A stretch of 64,000 bases of DNA from Verrucomicrobiia bacterium (GCA_035629175.1 DASPIL010000020.1:1-64000), one strand, 5' to 3'. Shown: positions 37,014 to 48,468, counted from the stretch's first letter. Notes: a model not told the origin generated them from the sequence alone. Program-made: numbers and translations.

Positions 37014-39635
37014 ATGTTGAGACTTCGCCTTATTCCCGTGCTCTGTCTGGCCGGATGCCTGCACGCCGGGGCGCAACCTCTGGCCTCCGAGGAACAGCCG
37101 TTGCAACTTCCGGCGGCCGGTGCCCTCAGCGCGCGCCTTCTCGCGCCCCAGCTCGTGGAAGTCACACTGGTCAACTCGAAACCAAGCCAGGCGGCCCCTG
37201 TCACCCAGTGGAACTTTATCGGACGAGACGGACGCGCACGCCTGCCTGCACCCGCCGATATTTCCGTGACTGCTAGCGGCCGATCTATACCCGTTGAGCA
37301 GGTTGGGTTCAGGAGACGTGTGCTGTACGCACCCCTGAAGGAACGCGATCTGCGGATTGGAAATCACCTCTTCGTTCAGCTGGGCACCGCCCCTGGGTCG
37401 AACGATGTGATCGAAGTCCGAATCCCGGGCGCCCGGGGTGGAACCGGTCCCACCAGATTATCCACGAAAGCCACGCCAGATCGCTGGTCGCCCGCCATTC
37501 ACATAAATCAGATTGGCTATCTTCCGCGGCAGCACAAGGCCGCAATGATAGGCTACTATCTCGGTTCTCTTGGCGAACTTGACCTGGGCTCTGTATTCAA
37601 GAATGGAACACCCGTCTTTCATCTTATTGACCCCACGGGCGCTTCAGTGTTCCAGGGTGAACTTAAAACACGGCTGGATCGGGGCTTCCCGTTCGCGTCG
37701 TACCAGAAGGTTTACGAAGCCGATTTCACACAGTTTGAGAAACCCGGCACGTATCGGGTGTTCGTGCCGGGATTAGGCGTGTCGTGGCCGTTCCAAATCA
37801 GTGACGATGCCGCCGCCGCGTGGACCCGAACCTACGCGCTGGGACTTTATCACCAGCGTTGCGGCACAGACAACGTCCTGCCCTTCACGCGCTTCACGCA
37901 TGGCGACTGCCATGCGGCGCCCGCGGAAGTTCCAGACCGTTCGGCACGGTTCGAAAATGTGAATTATGTCCTGGAACAGGAAACAGAAGGCGCGCGTGAG
38001 GGACGTCATACCGCGCGTCCATTGAAGGATGTCGCTGCCAGCCTGTACCCGTTCATCAACAAAGGGCCGGTCGATGTTCGGGGCGGACACCATGATGCCG
38101 GTGACTACAGCAAATACACCGAAAACAGCGCGAACCTGGTGCATCTGCTGGTCTTCGCAGCCGACAATTTCCCGGGCGTCGCCGATTTGGATAATCTCGG
38201 CCTGCCGGAGAGTGGCGATGGAAAGAGTGACATTCTTCAGGAAGCAAAATGGGAGGCGGATTTTCTGGCGAAAATGCAGGATGCGGACGGCGGCTTTTAT
38301 TTCCTGGTGTATCCGCGCGAGCGCCGCTACGAAAACGATGTCACGCCCGATCACGGCGATCCGCAGGTCGTGTTCCCGAAGACAACCGCGGTTACCGCAG
38401 CCGCAACAGCCGCGCTGGCACAATGCGCCTCGTCTCCTGCCTTCAAACGGCAGTTTCCGGATGCCGCGGCACTGTATCTTGTAAAGGCGCGCAAGGGATG
38501 GGAATTCCTGGAGAAAGCCATTGCAAAACATGGAAAGGACGGCGCCTACCAGAAGATCACGCATTACGGGAATGATTTCATACATGATGACGAACTCGCC
38601 TGGGCTGCGTGCGAAATGTTCGCAGCCACGGGAGAAGATCGCTACGCGGAACGTCTGGCGGAATGGCTCAATCCCTCGGATCCTGCCACGCGCAAATGGA
38701 GTTGGTGGCGCTTGTTTGAAGCGTATGGCCATGCCATCCGAAGTTATGCTTTCGCTGAACGGAGCGGGCGCCTGAAGGCGAATCAACTCGACCGCTCCCT
38801 TGTCGCGAAGTGCGAATTGGAGATCGAGACTGCGGGAATGGATCAGTTGCAACGGTCCGAGAACAGCGCCTATGGCACCAGTTTCCCGATCGAAACCAAA
38901 CGCACACGCAGCGCGGGCTGGTATTTCTCGAGCGATGCGGCTTTCGACCTCGCGGTGGCCTGTCAGCTGAAATACCCCGTGATGAACGATCCTCGAAAGC
39001 AATTCATGAACGCGATCCTTCGCAACGTGAACTTCGAGTTTGGCTGCAACCCCGTCAACGTGTGTTATCTCACCGGGATCGGATGGCGTCCTCAACGCGA
39101 GGTCGTTCATCAATACGCCCAGAACGACCGCAGAATTCTTCCGCCTGCTGGAATCCCGCTTGGGAACATTCACGATGGATTCGGCTGGTTGGATCACTAC
39201 GGAAAGGAACTCGGGGAAATCAGTTATCCCGCGGACGACGATTCGATCGCGCCTTATCCCATGTACGACCGCTGGGGCGACAGCTTCAACCTGAAGCAGG
39301 AGTTCGTCGTTTCAAACCAGGCGCGAGGACTCGCGGCACTTGCGTGGTTGATGGCGCAAACCCCGTTGAAAGCCCAGCCATGGAAACCTCAACTGGCCCG
39401 CATCAGCGGCATCCCCGCAGGCGTGCGCGCGGGGCAGACGAATCGATTAGAGCTGACCGTGGACGGCGTCGATCTTTCTGAGGCACGGACTGTTTGGGAA
39501 ACTGGCGGAGAACCCTTTATCGGAAGGACGTTTGTGTTCGAACCCGCGAAATCGGGAAGACAATGGATTGACGCTGAAGCGCTGCTGCCTGACGGGCGCC
39601 GCTTCGTCGCTGTCACAAACCTCATTGTTCGTTGA
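37014..39635 (+). CDS. Secreted GH9 endoglucanase-like protein
   Basis: An 873-residue secreted glycoside hydrolase family 9 protein. It has a signal peptide (ending near LHAGA), an Ig-like N-terminal segment, and a CelD_N-like Ig domain (about 160-265, from HINQIGYLP). The (alpha/alpha)6 catalytic domain follows. Catalytic Asp pair lies in VRGGHHDAGDYSKYT; EFGCNPVNVCYLTGIG is the family GxNP segment; the acid Glu is probably in LKQEFVVSNQARGLAAL. A C-terminal Ig-like tail ends the protein. Beta-1,4-glucan is the usual family substrate, but some members act on other glucans or exo-type. It is divergent from the NarL-type regulator. Confidence 0.85.
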   Translation: MLRLRLIPVLCLAGCLHAGAQPLASEEQPLQLPAAGALSARLLAPQLVEVTLVNSKPSQAAPVTQWNFIGRDGRARLPAPADISVTASGRSIPVEQVGFRRRVLYAPLKERDLRIGNHLFVQLGTAPGSNDVIEVRIPGARGGTGPTRLSTKATPDRWSPAIHINQIGYLPRQHKAAMIGYYLGSLGELDLGSVFKNGTPVFHLIDPTGASVFQGELKTRLDRGFPFASYQKVYEADFTQFEKPGTYRVFVPGLGVSWPFQISDDAAAAWTRTYALGLYHQRCGTDNVLPFTRFTHGDCHAAPAEVPDRSARFENVNYVLEQETEGAREGRHTARPLKDVAASLYPFINKGPVDVRGGHHDAGDYSKYTENSANLVHLLVFAADNFPGVADLDNLGLPESGDGKSDILQEAKWEADFLAKMQDADGGFYFLVYPRERRYENDVTPDHGDPQVVFPKTTAVTAAATAALAQCASSPAFKRQFPDAAALYLVKARKGWEFLEKAIAKHGKDGAYQKITHYGNDFIHDDELAWAACEMFAATGEDRYAERLAEWLNPSDPATRKWSWWRLFEAYGHAIRSYAFAERSGRLKANQLDRSLVAKCELEIETAGMDQLQRSENSAYGTSFPIETKRTRSAGWYFSSDAAFDLAVACQLKYPVMNDPRKQFMNAILRNVNFEFGCNPVNVCYLTGIGWRPQREVVHQYAQNDRRILPPAGIPLGNIHDGFGWLDHYGKELGEISYPADDDSIAPYPMYDRWGDSFNLKQEFVVSNQARGLAALAWLMAQTPLKAQPWKPQLARISGIPAGVRAGQTNRLELTVDGVDLSEARTVWETGGEPFIGRTFVFEPAKSGRQWIDAEALLPDGRRFVAVTNLIVR

Positions 39636-39655
39636 ACGATATTCAGCCGCGTCTG

Positions 39656-41461
39656 TTAAGTTACCACGGGCAAAGGCTGCCGCTTGAGTTGACGAAGATC
39701 CTGCTGTTGGCGAAGCAGCTCATCGCGCTCCGCATCGGAAATTTCCGACAGCCCCGCGCGCCGGCCGAGGGCCTGCATCTGCCGATCAAAAAATTGATTT
39801 CGCAAACGCGTCGCAATGTCCGCGAGCTGCTGCGCGGGATTCGGCAGCGGTCGATCTTCAGCCGCGGCTTCCGTGATAAGGCTGCGCATCGCGGCATCCT
39901 CCAGCTGGCTTAAAAAATCGCCAAGGTTCCTCCACGCCTCGCCCGTTTCTAGCTCCACCCGCTTCGCAATCGCCGCGCGAACGTGGTCGTGTTGAATCCA
40001 GCGAAGATCAAGGTGCGATGCGCACCAGCGAACGAGGTCTTCGTGTCGGAAAATGACTTTAAGAAGCCAAAGCTCCTGCGTCGTCGGCCTCGGCATTTCC
40101 GGCTCCTCGTCAGGCGGCCCCCCGGCCGCTGGCTCCCGATCAGGCAACTTGTAACTCAGGCCTGACTTTTTAAATTCGGCTCGCACCGATTCGGCGGAAA
40201 CTCCCAGGTGCAGCGCGGTCTTCTGCGCGTATTTATCAATCAATACGTTGTTTCCAGTCTTATACACGGCCTGCGCCATCTCCCGAAGCACCGCAAGCCG
40301 CCCTTTGTCAGTGCCGACGTCGTGCAGTGCAGTGAGCCTCCCGAGGTAATAGTCAAAGAATCCCTGCGCGGCGGCGATCACGTTTCGAAACGCGTCAGCG
40401 CCTGACGCCTTGATCAGGCTGTCGGGATCATGAGGCGCCGGAACGATCGCCACGCGAACAGCAAACCCGGTCTCCAGCAAGCCGTCGAGCGCCCGAACCG
40501 TGGCGTTCTGGCCCGCGTTGTCGGAGTCGAAACACAGCACGACCTCGTCGGTGTAACGCTTCAGGATGCGCGCGTGCTCATGGGTGAGGGCTGTTCCCTG
40601 CGGCGCCACGATGTTCTCCACTCCCGCCATAAAACATGCGATCAAATCCAGCTGGCCTTCGCAGACGATCGCGAAACCGCCATCGAGAATCGCGCGCTTG
40701 GATTTATCGAGTCCAAAGAACACTTTGCTCTTTGTGAAAATCGGCGTCTCAGGCGAATTGACATACTTGGCCGACTTCTCGTCGCCAGCCAGCACACGCC
40801 CGCTGAATGCAATCACCCTGCCCTGCTCGTCGCAAATCGGGAACATCAGCCGCCCGCGGAACCGATCGTAGAAGTGATCGCTGCCCTCCTTGCGCAGCAC
40901 GAGACCGGACTTCTCCATCATGTCAGCCGCAAACCCCTTGCTGCGGCCCCAGTTGACGGTGTCGTCCCACGCGTCTGGCGCACAGCCAATCCGAAACAGC
41001 CTGATCGCGTCAGCCGTCACTCCCCGTTTTGCGAGGTAATCGCGCCCCGCCTGACCGGCAGCTTCGTTGGCAAGGCAGTTCTGCCACCGCTGCGTGATCT
41101 GCTCATGAATCTGCAGCAGTGTGTCCTTGAGGTGGCGGGACTGAACCTGTTCCGCGCCTTGCTCAAATTCCAGGGGGATCTTCGCGCGGTCGGCGAGCCG
41201 CTTCAGAGCTTCAGGAAAATCCACGCTCTCGTATTCCTTGACGAACGTGAACACGTCTCCGCCTTTGTGGCAGCCAAAGCAATGAAAGATCTGGCGGCTG
41301 GGATTGACGTTGAAGCTCGGGCTTTTTTCCTTGTGAAACGGGCAGAGGGCGACGAAGTTCGCACCCGCGCGTTTCAACGGCAGATACGATCCAATGACGT
41401 CCACGATATCACTGGCGGCACGAATCCGTTCCAGGGTGGCGGGAGCAATGAAGCCCGGCAT
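39656..41461 (-). CDS. dnaG: DNA primase
   Basis: A 601-residue primase that makes RNA primers for replication. Its N-terminal zinc-binding domain has CPFHKEKSPSF and FHCFGCHKGGD (about 40-65). The TOPRIM core contains the Glu motif as FAIVCEGQLDLIACF and the DxD-like VVLCFDSDNAGQ. A Pro/Glu-rich linker leads to the helicase-binding C-terminal region. The motif in the catalytic core is EGQLD where EGYMD is usual. It is the last gene of a minus-strand run TPR, CvpA, DnaG. Confidence 0.95.
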   Translation of the reverse strand: MPGFIAPATLERIRAASDIVDVIGSYLPLKRAGANFVALCPFHKEKSPSFNVNPSRQIFHCFGCHKGGDVFTFVKEYESVDFPEALKRLADRAKIPLEFEQGAEQVQSRHLKDTLLQIHEQITQRWQNCLANEAAGQAGRDYLAKRGVTADAIRLFRIGCAPDAWDDTVNWGRSKGFAADMMEKSGLVLRKEGSDHFYDRFRGRLMFPICDEQGRVIAFSGRVLAGDEKSAKYVNSPETPIFTKSKVFFGLDKSKRAILDGGFAIVCEGQLDLIACFMAGVENIVAPQGTALTHEHARILKRYTDEVVLCFDSDNAGQNATVRALDGLLETGFAVRVAIVPAPHDPDSLIKASGADAFRNVIAAAQGFFDYYLGRLTALHDVGTDKGRLAVLREMAQAVYKTGNNVLIDKYAQKTALHLGVSAESVRAEFKKSGLSYKLPDREPAAGGPPDEEPEMPRPTTQELWLLKVIFRHEDLVRWCASHLDLRWIQHDHVRAAIAKRVELETGEAWRNLGDFLSQLEDAAMRSLITEAAAEDRPLPNPAQQLADIATRLRNQFFDRQMQALGRRAGLSEISDAERDELLRQQQDLRQLKRQPLPVVT

Positions 41462-41512
41462 GCGGGCAGATTATTCAGCGGCGGAATCGAAACAAGGCTG
41501 ATTGCAGGGAAC

Positions 41513-42121
41513 TCAAGGGGTGGCGAATTCTCGCTGCTGGAATTCCTTCGACTCGGGCACCGTCGGCTTGATCAGGAGAAATCCGAGCTGACCGCGAATG
41601 AACGAGCCGGTCAAGGAGTGCTGAAAAACCTGGGACTGCACCTCGTAAAGGCTTGGAAAAAAATCGCTTCCGTAAACCTCATTCTGGTACCTCTCGGCAG
41701 CCTGGATTTCAGCGGTGCTGTAAGCGCGGGCGTTCAACAGGGCGAGGCTGGCGATCAGCACGCACCCAAGCCGCACTACTCCCGCGACCATTCCGAGGTA
41801 GAATTCACTGCTGCCGAACGCATCACTTCCAATCAGCTTTCCGCCAGCCGCCTTTTTCAAATAGGAAAAGCCAATGAAGAACACCAGGCCGAGCGCGACG
41901 TACGCCATGAGGTAGCTGGAAAGCAGACTGAACACGGAATGGTCGGCCAGGGCAGACCCAACCTGATGATAAAGGAATGCGCACCCGAGCGCGATGGCCA
42001 GCCACTTCAGCATGCTCATCAGTTCCTCGGATAACCCGTGCTTGCGACCCTGGCGCACACCGAAAAGGAGCACCATCACAGTGAGGACATCAAACCAGTT
42101 GATTGGCAGTGTTGCGTTCAT
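41513..42121 (-). CDS. CvpA-family membrane protein
   Basis: A 202-residue protein with four hydrophobic segments in the CvpA pattern (NWFDVLTVMVLLFGVRQGRKHG at the start, GLVFFIGFSYLKKA later). CvpA proteins are needed for colicin V production in Escherichia coli and for envelope homeostasis elsewhere; the molecular role is unclear. ATG at 42121 was chosen; a GTG nine bases upstream is possible. Its stop is 51 bases before dnaG. Confidence 0.8.
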   Translation of the reverse strand: MNATLPINWFDVLTVMVLLFGVRQGRKHGLSEELMSMLKWLAIALGCAFLYHQVGSALADHSVFSLLSSYLMAYVALGLVFFIGFSYLKKAAGGKLIGSDAFGSSEFYLGMVAGVVRLGCVLIASLALLNARAYSTAEIQAAERYQNEVYGSDFFPSLYEVQSQVFQHSLTGSFIRGQLGFLLIKPTVPESKEFQQREFATP

Positions 42122-42188
42122 TTGAGACACCTGGCGCTTAAACGCAGGTCATCCTCCCCAAACAAGCCGTTTCCGTGCCACCCGGGAA

Positions 42189-43820
42189 TTAATGGGAACT
42201 CAGCCAGAAGCGGATGTTCGGCGCCTGCGGATTACGGGGATCGAGCTGAAGCGCCGTGAGGTAATGCTCCTTCGCTTTCGCGTTCTGACGCAGTTGCTGT
42301 GAGTAAATGTTGCCGAGCAGCACGTGCACCCGGGATTCCCGCGGATAGCGCGCCAGGATGGTTTCGAGCTCGCGAATCGCATCAGAAACGTAATTACCCT
42401 GCTTCAACGCAAGCGCGAAGTTGAAACGCGCGTCCAGGGAGTCGGGCCGAATTGCGAGCGCATGCTCATAGGCTGTCAAAGCCTGAGACAGATTACCCGT
42501 GGAAAGGGATGCCAGGGCGAGGTTGTAGAACGCTTCGAAATTTGCAGGATCGAGCCGCGTGGCTTCGCGGTAAGCCTGGATCGCCTCGGTGAGACGCGTC
42601 GTCTGGTGAGCGCGGCTGCCAATCTGAAACGCGCGCTCGCCGGCGGCCGTATCACCGGGTCGCGGCTTGGGCGGATTCTGGTAGCTGTAGCGCGGGAACC
42701 CAGCCGCAGTTGGCGACGCTTCGCTTTCCACCCGCGCACGCGCAACCGGCTTCGGCGCATCAGAAGCGCGCGGTTCATCTTCACCGCGATTCCGAATCAC
42801 TCGCATCGGATTGATCCGCTGCAAAAACCCAGGTTGATTCGTGCGGGCGGCGGGCGTTTCAGCGCGGGCCACGGGAGCGGGTGTTCGCGTCGAAACAGAA
42901 GCGCGCGCAACAGACGTCGTGGGAGAACGTGACGCGCTCGCGCTCTCGGCAACCGCGGTTGGCGGGGGCCGCACGGGACGTGCTGTGTCCGGTTCCTGAC
43001 CCGCACTTCCGATAATTGCCGCCGGTGTTGTCGCTCCCGGAGCGGAGCCGCTCTCTGCCTGTGCCGCGGGTGCCAGTTCGGTTTCCAGCAAACCTGCCCA
43101 TTGTCGTGCTGCCTTCGCTTCCGTTGTTTCCCCGGCTGCGGCCGCGTACTCCCGATAATACTGCAGTGCGACGGGGCGATTATTGAACTGTGTGTGATTG
43201 AGGACGGCAAGATTCAGCAACGCGGGTGCATAATCCGGCTTCTGCTCAAGCGCATCGGTGAAGCACGACACTGCGCGCCGGAAATCCCGGCGCTGGGCAT
43301 GAAGCAAGCCCAGGCTGTTGAGAGCCTCCAGATGCTTCCCTTCCAGCCGCAAAACCTCCTCAAAACAGCGTTCAGCCTGCGGGAATTCACGGAGCTTCAA
43401 GTGGGCAGTTCCGAGCCTAAGCCAGCCTTCTGGAACAGTTGCTCGAAGCGATGTGAACACCACCCACGCCGATCGCGCTCCCTCAAATTGCTCGTTTTCG
43501 AAACGCAGGCATCCGAGGTTATAATGGGCTTCCGCGAGGTTTCGATCACTTGTCAGCGCCTTCACGTAGGCCTGCTCGGCATTTGTGAACTGTCCCGTGT
43601 GGTGGTATGCAAGCCCCAGCTGATTCCAGATCACTGCGTTCGTGGGCATGAGACTCGCCGCCATTTCCAACTCCTCGACTGCCTCAGCAAACCGGCCGTC
43701 TTCCATCATCTCGCGAGCCTCGAGAAACGCACGCGTTCCTTTCGGAGCACATCCGCACAGTCCTGCCACCAGCAGCACGAACACGAACGAGGCTGCACCC
43801 CAATTTTTGATGATGCGCAT
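42189..43820 (-). CDS. TPR-repeat lipoprotein
   Basis: A 543-residue protein with a lipobox-like LCGC (Cys about 24) after a hydrophobic leader. There are about six N-terminal tetratricopeptide repeats, a disordered Pro/Ala/Ser/Arg-rich linker (about 255-370), and three to four C-terminal repeats (from ERAFQIGSRAHQTTRL). TPR lipoproteins act as scaffolds in envelope machines such as pilus biogenesis, but no partner can be assigned. ATG 43820 was chosen to fit the leader; the frame is open eight codons further. Confidence 0.85.
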   Translation of the reverse strand: MRIIKNWGAASFVFVLLVAGLCGCAPKGTRAFLEAREMMEDGRFAEAVEELEMAASLMPTNAVIWNQLGLAYHHTGQFTNAEQAYVKALTSDRNLAEAHYNLGCLRFENEQFEGARSAWVVFTSLRATVPEGWLRLGTAHLKLREFPQAERCFEEVLRLEGKHLEALNSLGLLHAQRRDFRRAVSCFTDALEQKPDYAPALLNLAVLNHTQFNNRPVALQYYREYAAAAGETTEAKAARQWAGLLETELAPAAQAESGSAPGATTPAAIIGSAGQEPDTARPVRPPPTAVAESASASRSPTTSVARASVSTRTPAPVARAETPAARTNQPGFLQRINPMRVIRNRGEDEPRASDAPKPVARARVESEASPTAAGFPRYSYQNPPKPRPGDTAAGERAFQIGSRAHQTTRLTEAIQAYREATRLDPANFEAFYNLALASLSTGNLSQALTAYEHALAIRPDSLDARFNFALALKQGNYVSDAIRELETILARYPRESRVHVLLGNIYSQQLRQNAKAKEHYLTALQLDPRNPQAPNIRFWLSSH

Positions 43821-43901
43821 GTGAACTCGTGGTACCATTCGCATCCGAACGTGTCAAGAAACGCACCCGGAAATACAGGTTTGTGGTCGCAATGCTGTCT
43901 C

Positions 43902-44912
43902 GTGCTGAGACTGGCGCTTGCAATCCTGCTCACGCATCATGTCTCAGGCATGCCTGGTGATCCCAATCTGGGGCGGCCGGAAGTTTTCATCGTTGAGGAT
44001 CCGGCCGCAACCGTGGCGTTCCGCCCCGTGGAGGAAGTCATTGATCGGATGCTGCTGCGCGGTCTTACAAATCTCACCACCCAAACCAATCCCAGGGATG
44101 CCTGGCTCAGCCTGGTCCGAACCCAGGACGTGATCGGGATCAAAGTCTTCACCGAACCAGGTCCCAATAGCGGCACGCGCCAGGCGGTCGTTGCCGCCCT
44201 CGTGAAAAGCCTGCTGGCCGCCGGAATTCCTGCAAAGAACCTCATTGTTTGGGATAAACACATCATTCACCTGCGCCTGGCCGGCTACGGAAAACTCGAA
44301 AGCCGGTTTGGGGTTCGCCTGGCAGGCAGCGCCGATTCGGGATACGACCCTGCGACGTTCTACGAAAATTCGATCCTCGGAACGCTCGTCTGGGGCGACT
44401 TCGAATTTGGACGAAAAGACGAAACGGTGGGACGCCGTTCTTACGTCTCCAAACTCGTCACGCAGGAGATGACCCGCATCATCAACGTCACGCCCATGAT
44501 GAATCATAACCAGGCCGGCGTCGTGGGGGCTCTCTACAACCTTGCGATCGGAAGTGTCGACAACACCCGGCGTTTCGAAGACGAATCCGCGCGCCTCGCA
44601 ACGGCCGTGCCTGAAGTCTTTGCGTTGCCTGTGCTGGCCGATCGTGTCGCGCTCAACATCGTCGACGCCCTCGTCTGCCAGTACGAAGGTGAAGAGCGCA
44701 GCCTGCTTCATTATTCAGCATCGCTCAATCAGCTGCGTTTCAGCCGTGATCCCGTGGCACTCGACGCCCTCTCGCTGCAGGAATTGGAACGGCAACGGCA
44801 ACTCGCAAAGACGCCGCGTCTCAAGCCAAACATGGAACTTTATTCGAACGCTGAACTGCTTGAACTCGGCGTAAGCGACCCATCCAAAATCAGGATCACG
44901 CACCTGAAGTGA
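43902..44912 (+). CDS. DUF362-family protein with putative signal peptide
   Basis: About 336 residues. The core segments DVIGIKVFTEPGP, ARTPMMNHNQAG-like NVTPMMNHNQAGVVG and VALNIVDALV match DUF362 proteins, whose function is mostly unknown. No ferredoxin Cys cluster is present. No in-frame ATG lies before the hydrophobic stretch LRLALAILLTHHVSG; GTG 43902 or TTG 43881 would give a signal peptide, while ATG 43950 would make a cytosolic form. It diverges from the TPR lipoprotein gene. Confidence 0.75.
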   Translation: MLRLALAILLTHHVSGMPGDPNLGRPEVFIVEDPAATVAFRPVEEVIDRMLLRGLTNLTTQTNPRDAWLSLVRTQDVIGIKVFTEPGPNSGTRQAVVAALVKSLLAAGIPAKNLIVWDKHIIHLRLAGYGKLESRFGVRLAGSADSGYDPATFYENSILGTLVWGDFEFGRKDETVGRRSYVSKLVTQEMTRIINVTPMMNHNQAGVVGALYNLAIGSVDNTRRFEDESARLATAVPEVFALPVLADRVALNIVDALVCQYEGEERSLLHYSASLNQLRFSRDPVALDALSLQELERQRQLAKTPRLKPNMELYSNAELLELGVSDPSKIRITHLK

Positions 44913-44926
44913 TGGCGGCCTCCTAG

Positions 44927-44966
44927 GAAAAAACAAAGCGCCGCAAACCTTTCGGGTCGCGGCGCT
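44927..44966 (-). terminator. Terminator between DUF362 and enolase
   Basis: An 8-bp stem AGCGCCGC/GCGGCGCT (44937-44966) is followed on the minus strand by TTTGTTTTTT. It lies 16 bases after the enolase stop and can end transcription of enolase. Confidence 0.8.
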
Positions 44967-44981
44967 CGAAGATCCTGTTGC

Positions 44982-46298
<1,317 letters not shown>

Positions 46299-46450
46299 TT
46301 AAAGGCTGGAAATAATAGAATGGAGCTCCGGGGAGTCAAGGAATGCATTGCCGCCGCTGCCGCCGGCGATGAGCCGAGGCGCATCCTGAGACTGTTCTCG
46401 ATCCGCGGCCGAGCCTCGCGCTGGTGCGTCGCAACGACACGAGAAAAGCT

Positions 46451-46590
46451 CCTTCTCTTCCGCTCGGAGCGGAGGAGAGGGCTGGGGAGAGGAGGAGCGT
46501 TTGAACTTGGAGACGGCGACGCTTCGGAATGATCAGAGCACCCTCTCCGGAGCCCCTCTCCGGCTCCTGCGTCTCAGGCGACGGAGAAAC
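46451..46590 (-). repeat. Dispersed intergenic repeat, copy 3 (inverted)
   Basis: The reverse complement matches the repeat at 1841-1987 and the sequence between copies 1 and 2. It includes the palindromic Ser-Arg-like core GCTCGGAGCGG region and the start of the unit, but lacks the downstream third found in copies 1 and 2. It fills most of the 344-bp gap between enolase and the Nudix gene; the remaining bases show nothing recognisable. Confidence 0.75.
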
Positions 46591-46615
46591 CGCAACCTTC
46601 CCGCCGGAATTCAGT

Positions 46616-47068
46616 TCACATCCAGAGTGCCGGCGAACTTCGCAATTGATCGAGCAGCTGCACATCAGCCGCGGGAAATCTGTAATGTTGGAACTCGTCC
46701 GCCCCAACCCAGCGAAAGTCCGCGCATCCCAGCGCCTGCGGTTCGTTCGCCTTCCAACGGCAACGAAAGAACTTCAACTGAACTGTCTTTTCCGGATATG
46801 AATGGGTGATCCCCGCAATCGCTTCCTCCACTTGCACATCGATTCCAAGTTCCTCCCGGAGTTCGCGGGCGAGGCACTGCTCGAATGTCTCAGTCGCTTC
46901 GCGTTTCCCACCAGGAAATTCCCACAATCCTCCGAGATGCGCTTCGGGATAGCGTTGCGTGATCAGGACTTTTCCGCCTCGAAAAACCAACCCCGCTGCC
47001 ACTTCAATCACCGGGCTGCGACGAGTCGTTCCGTGGCGGTCGGACGGAAGGTCAGCCTCGCTGTTCAT
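46616..47068 (-). CDS. Nudix hydrolase (MutT-like)
   Basis: A 150-residue pyrophosphohydrolase. The Nudix box is complete from GGKREATETF through ARELREELGI (about residues 55-78), with the REEL Glu cluster that binds metal. ITHSYPEKTVQLKFF and the C-terminal FRWVGADEFQHYRFPAAD resemble MutT/8-oxo-dGTP-type enzymes, though substrate is not certain. The ATG at 47068 sets a normal family length. Confidence 0.87.
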   Translation of the reverse strand: MNSEADLPSDRHGTTRRSPVIEVAAGLVFRGGKVLITQRYPEAHLGGLWEFPGGKREATETFEQCLARELREELGIDVQVEEAIAGITHSYPEKTVQLKFFRCRWKANEPQALGCADFRWVGADEFQHYRFPAADVQLLDQLRSSPALWM

Positions 47069-47150
47069 CGCACGCAAAGGGCGGCCGCTGTCCCGCAAAC
47101 AACCAGAGTGGCAAAACGTTCCAATAGCCCGTCCCTGTGTGTTCCCATCG

Positions 47151-48440
47151 TTATCGCCCGATGCTCTTGTAAATGAAACCGAGCTTTTCCATCTCCACAG
47201 GATCAAACAAATTCCTGCCGTCGAACATGATCGGATGAGACATGCCGCGGCGCGCCTTTGCGATATCCAGCTGCTTGAACTCCTCCCACTCCGTGGCAAT
47301 CACCAGCGCGTCGCAACCTTCGGCAACGCTGTTCATGTCCTCCACGTAGGTGACATCCCTGAGCACCGCCTTCGCCTTGTCCATTGCCTTTGGATCATGG
47401 ACGCGCAGTGCAGCGCCTTCCTTCTGCAATCGCTGGCACAGGTCAATTGCCGGCGACATGCGCACGTCATCCGTATTCTGCTTGAAGGCGAGTCCGAGCA
47501 CGCCAATGGTCTTGTCCTTCAAGACCCAAAGCGTTTCCGCAATTTTTTTGAGGAATCGCTCCATCTGCTCGGCGTTGATCTTCTGCACCTCCTTCAAGAG
47601 GCCGAACTCATAACCCACCTGCTCCGAGATCTTGATGAAGGCGCTGAGGTCCTTTGGAAAACAACTGCCGCCGAACCCGAGCGATGCGTCTAAAAACCGG
47701 CGGCCGATGCGCGCGTCCATGCCCATCCCGTTCGCAACCTCAGTCACATTTGCGCCCGTTGCCTCGCACAGCACCGAAATCGCATTGATGTAGGAAATCT
47801 TCAGCGCCAGGAACGAGTTGGAGGCGTGTTTGATCAGTTCCGCGGAGTTGATGTCCGTGACGATGATCGGCGCGTTGAACGGCTGATAAACCTCCTTCAT
47901 CGCCGCCACTGGCCGGTCACTCTTCACTCCAATCACAATGCGATCCGGATGCATCAGGTCATCGACCGCAAATCCTTCGCGCAGGAATTCGGGATTGCTG
48001 ACGACATCCACCTCGACCTTCGCCTTGCAATAGCGCTTGATGGTTTCGGCCACCTTGTCGCCCGTCTTGACCGGGACCGTGCTCTTGTCGACGACGATCT
48101 TGTAACTCGTCATCGCGCCGGCGATTTCGCGGGCGACCTTTTCAATGAAACTCAGGTCAACGGCGCCGTCGGGTTGTGGCGGCGTTGGGACTGCGATGAA
48201 AATGATGTCCGATTTCTCAACGCCTTCAGCGGTGCTGGTCGTAAAGCTGAGCCTGCCTTCCGCGACGTTCTTGCGCACCATCTCTTCAAGTCCAGGCTCG
48301 TAGATCGGAATGCCGCCCTCGCGAAGCGTCTTGACCTTGGCAGCATCGTTGTCGACGCAGATAACCTGGTGGCCAACCTCGGCAAAACAGGTTCCCGTCA
48401 CGAGACCGACATAGCCGGTGCCGATTATGGTGAGCTTCAT
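47151..48440 (-). CDS. ugd: UDP-glucose 6-dehydrogenase
   Basis: A 429-residue enzyme oxidising UDP-glucose to UDP-glucuronate for polysaccharide synthesis. N-terminal NAD-binding motif GTGYVGLVTGTCFAEVGH, FLREGFAVDDLMHPDRIVIG in the middle, active-site Cys in GFGGSCFPKDLSAF, and the C-terminal NTDDVRMSPAIDL are all intact. ATG 48440 was chosen as it starts the Rossmann fold. It follows a TPR-protein gene by 28 bases. Confidence 0.95.
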   Translation of the reverse strand: MKLTIIGTGYVGLVTGTCFAEVGHQVICVDNDAAKVKTLREGGIPIYEPGLEEMVRKNVAEGRLSFTTSTAEGVEKSDIIFIAVPTPPQPDGAVDLSFIEKVAREIAGAMTSYKIVVDKSTVPVKTGDKVAETIKRYCKAKVEVDVVSNPEFLREGFAVDDLMHPDRIVIGVKSDRPVAAMKEVYQPFNAPIIVTDINSAELIKHASNSFLALKISYINAISVLCEATGANVTEVANGMGMDARIGRRFLDASLGFGGSCFPKDLSAFIKISEQVGYEFGLLKEVQKINAEQMERFLKKIAETLWVLKDKTIGVLGLAFKQNTDDVRMSPAIDLCQRLQKEGAALRVHDPKAMDKAKAVLRDVTYVEDMNSVAEGCDALVIATEWEEFKQLDIAKARRGMSHPIMFDGRNLFDPVEMEKLGFIYKSIGR

Positions 48441-48468
48441 AGAACAATGAACTCGGACGAAACCCGAA

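Noticed and set aside
40430-42034. 534-residue plus-strand open frame
   Set aside because: It is antisense to dnaG and cvpA, both of which have clear family motifs.
43101-43880. N-terminal extension of the DUF362 frame
   Set aside because: These 260 codons overlap the TPR lipoprotein gene antisense and have no conserved content; the true gene begins near 43881-43950.
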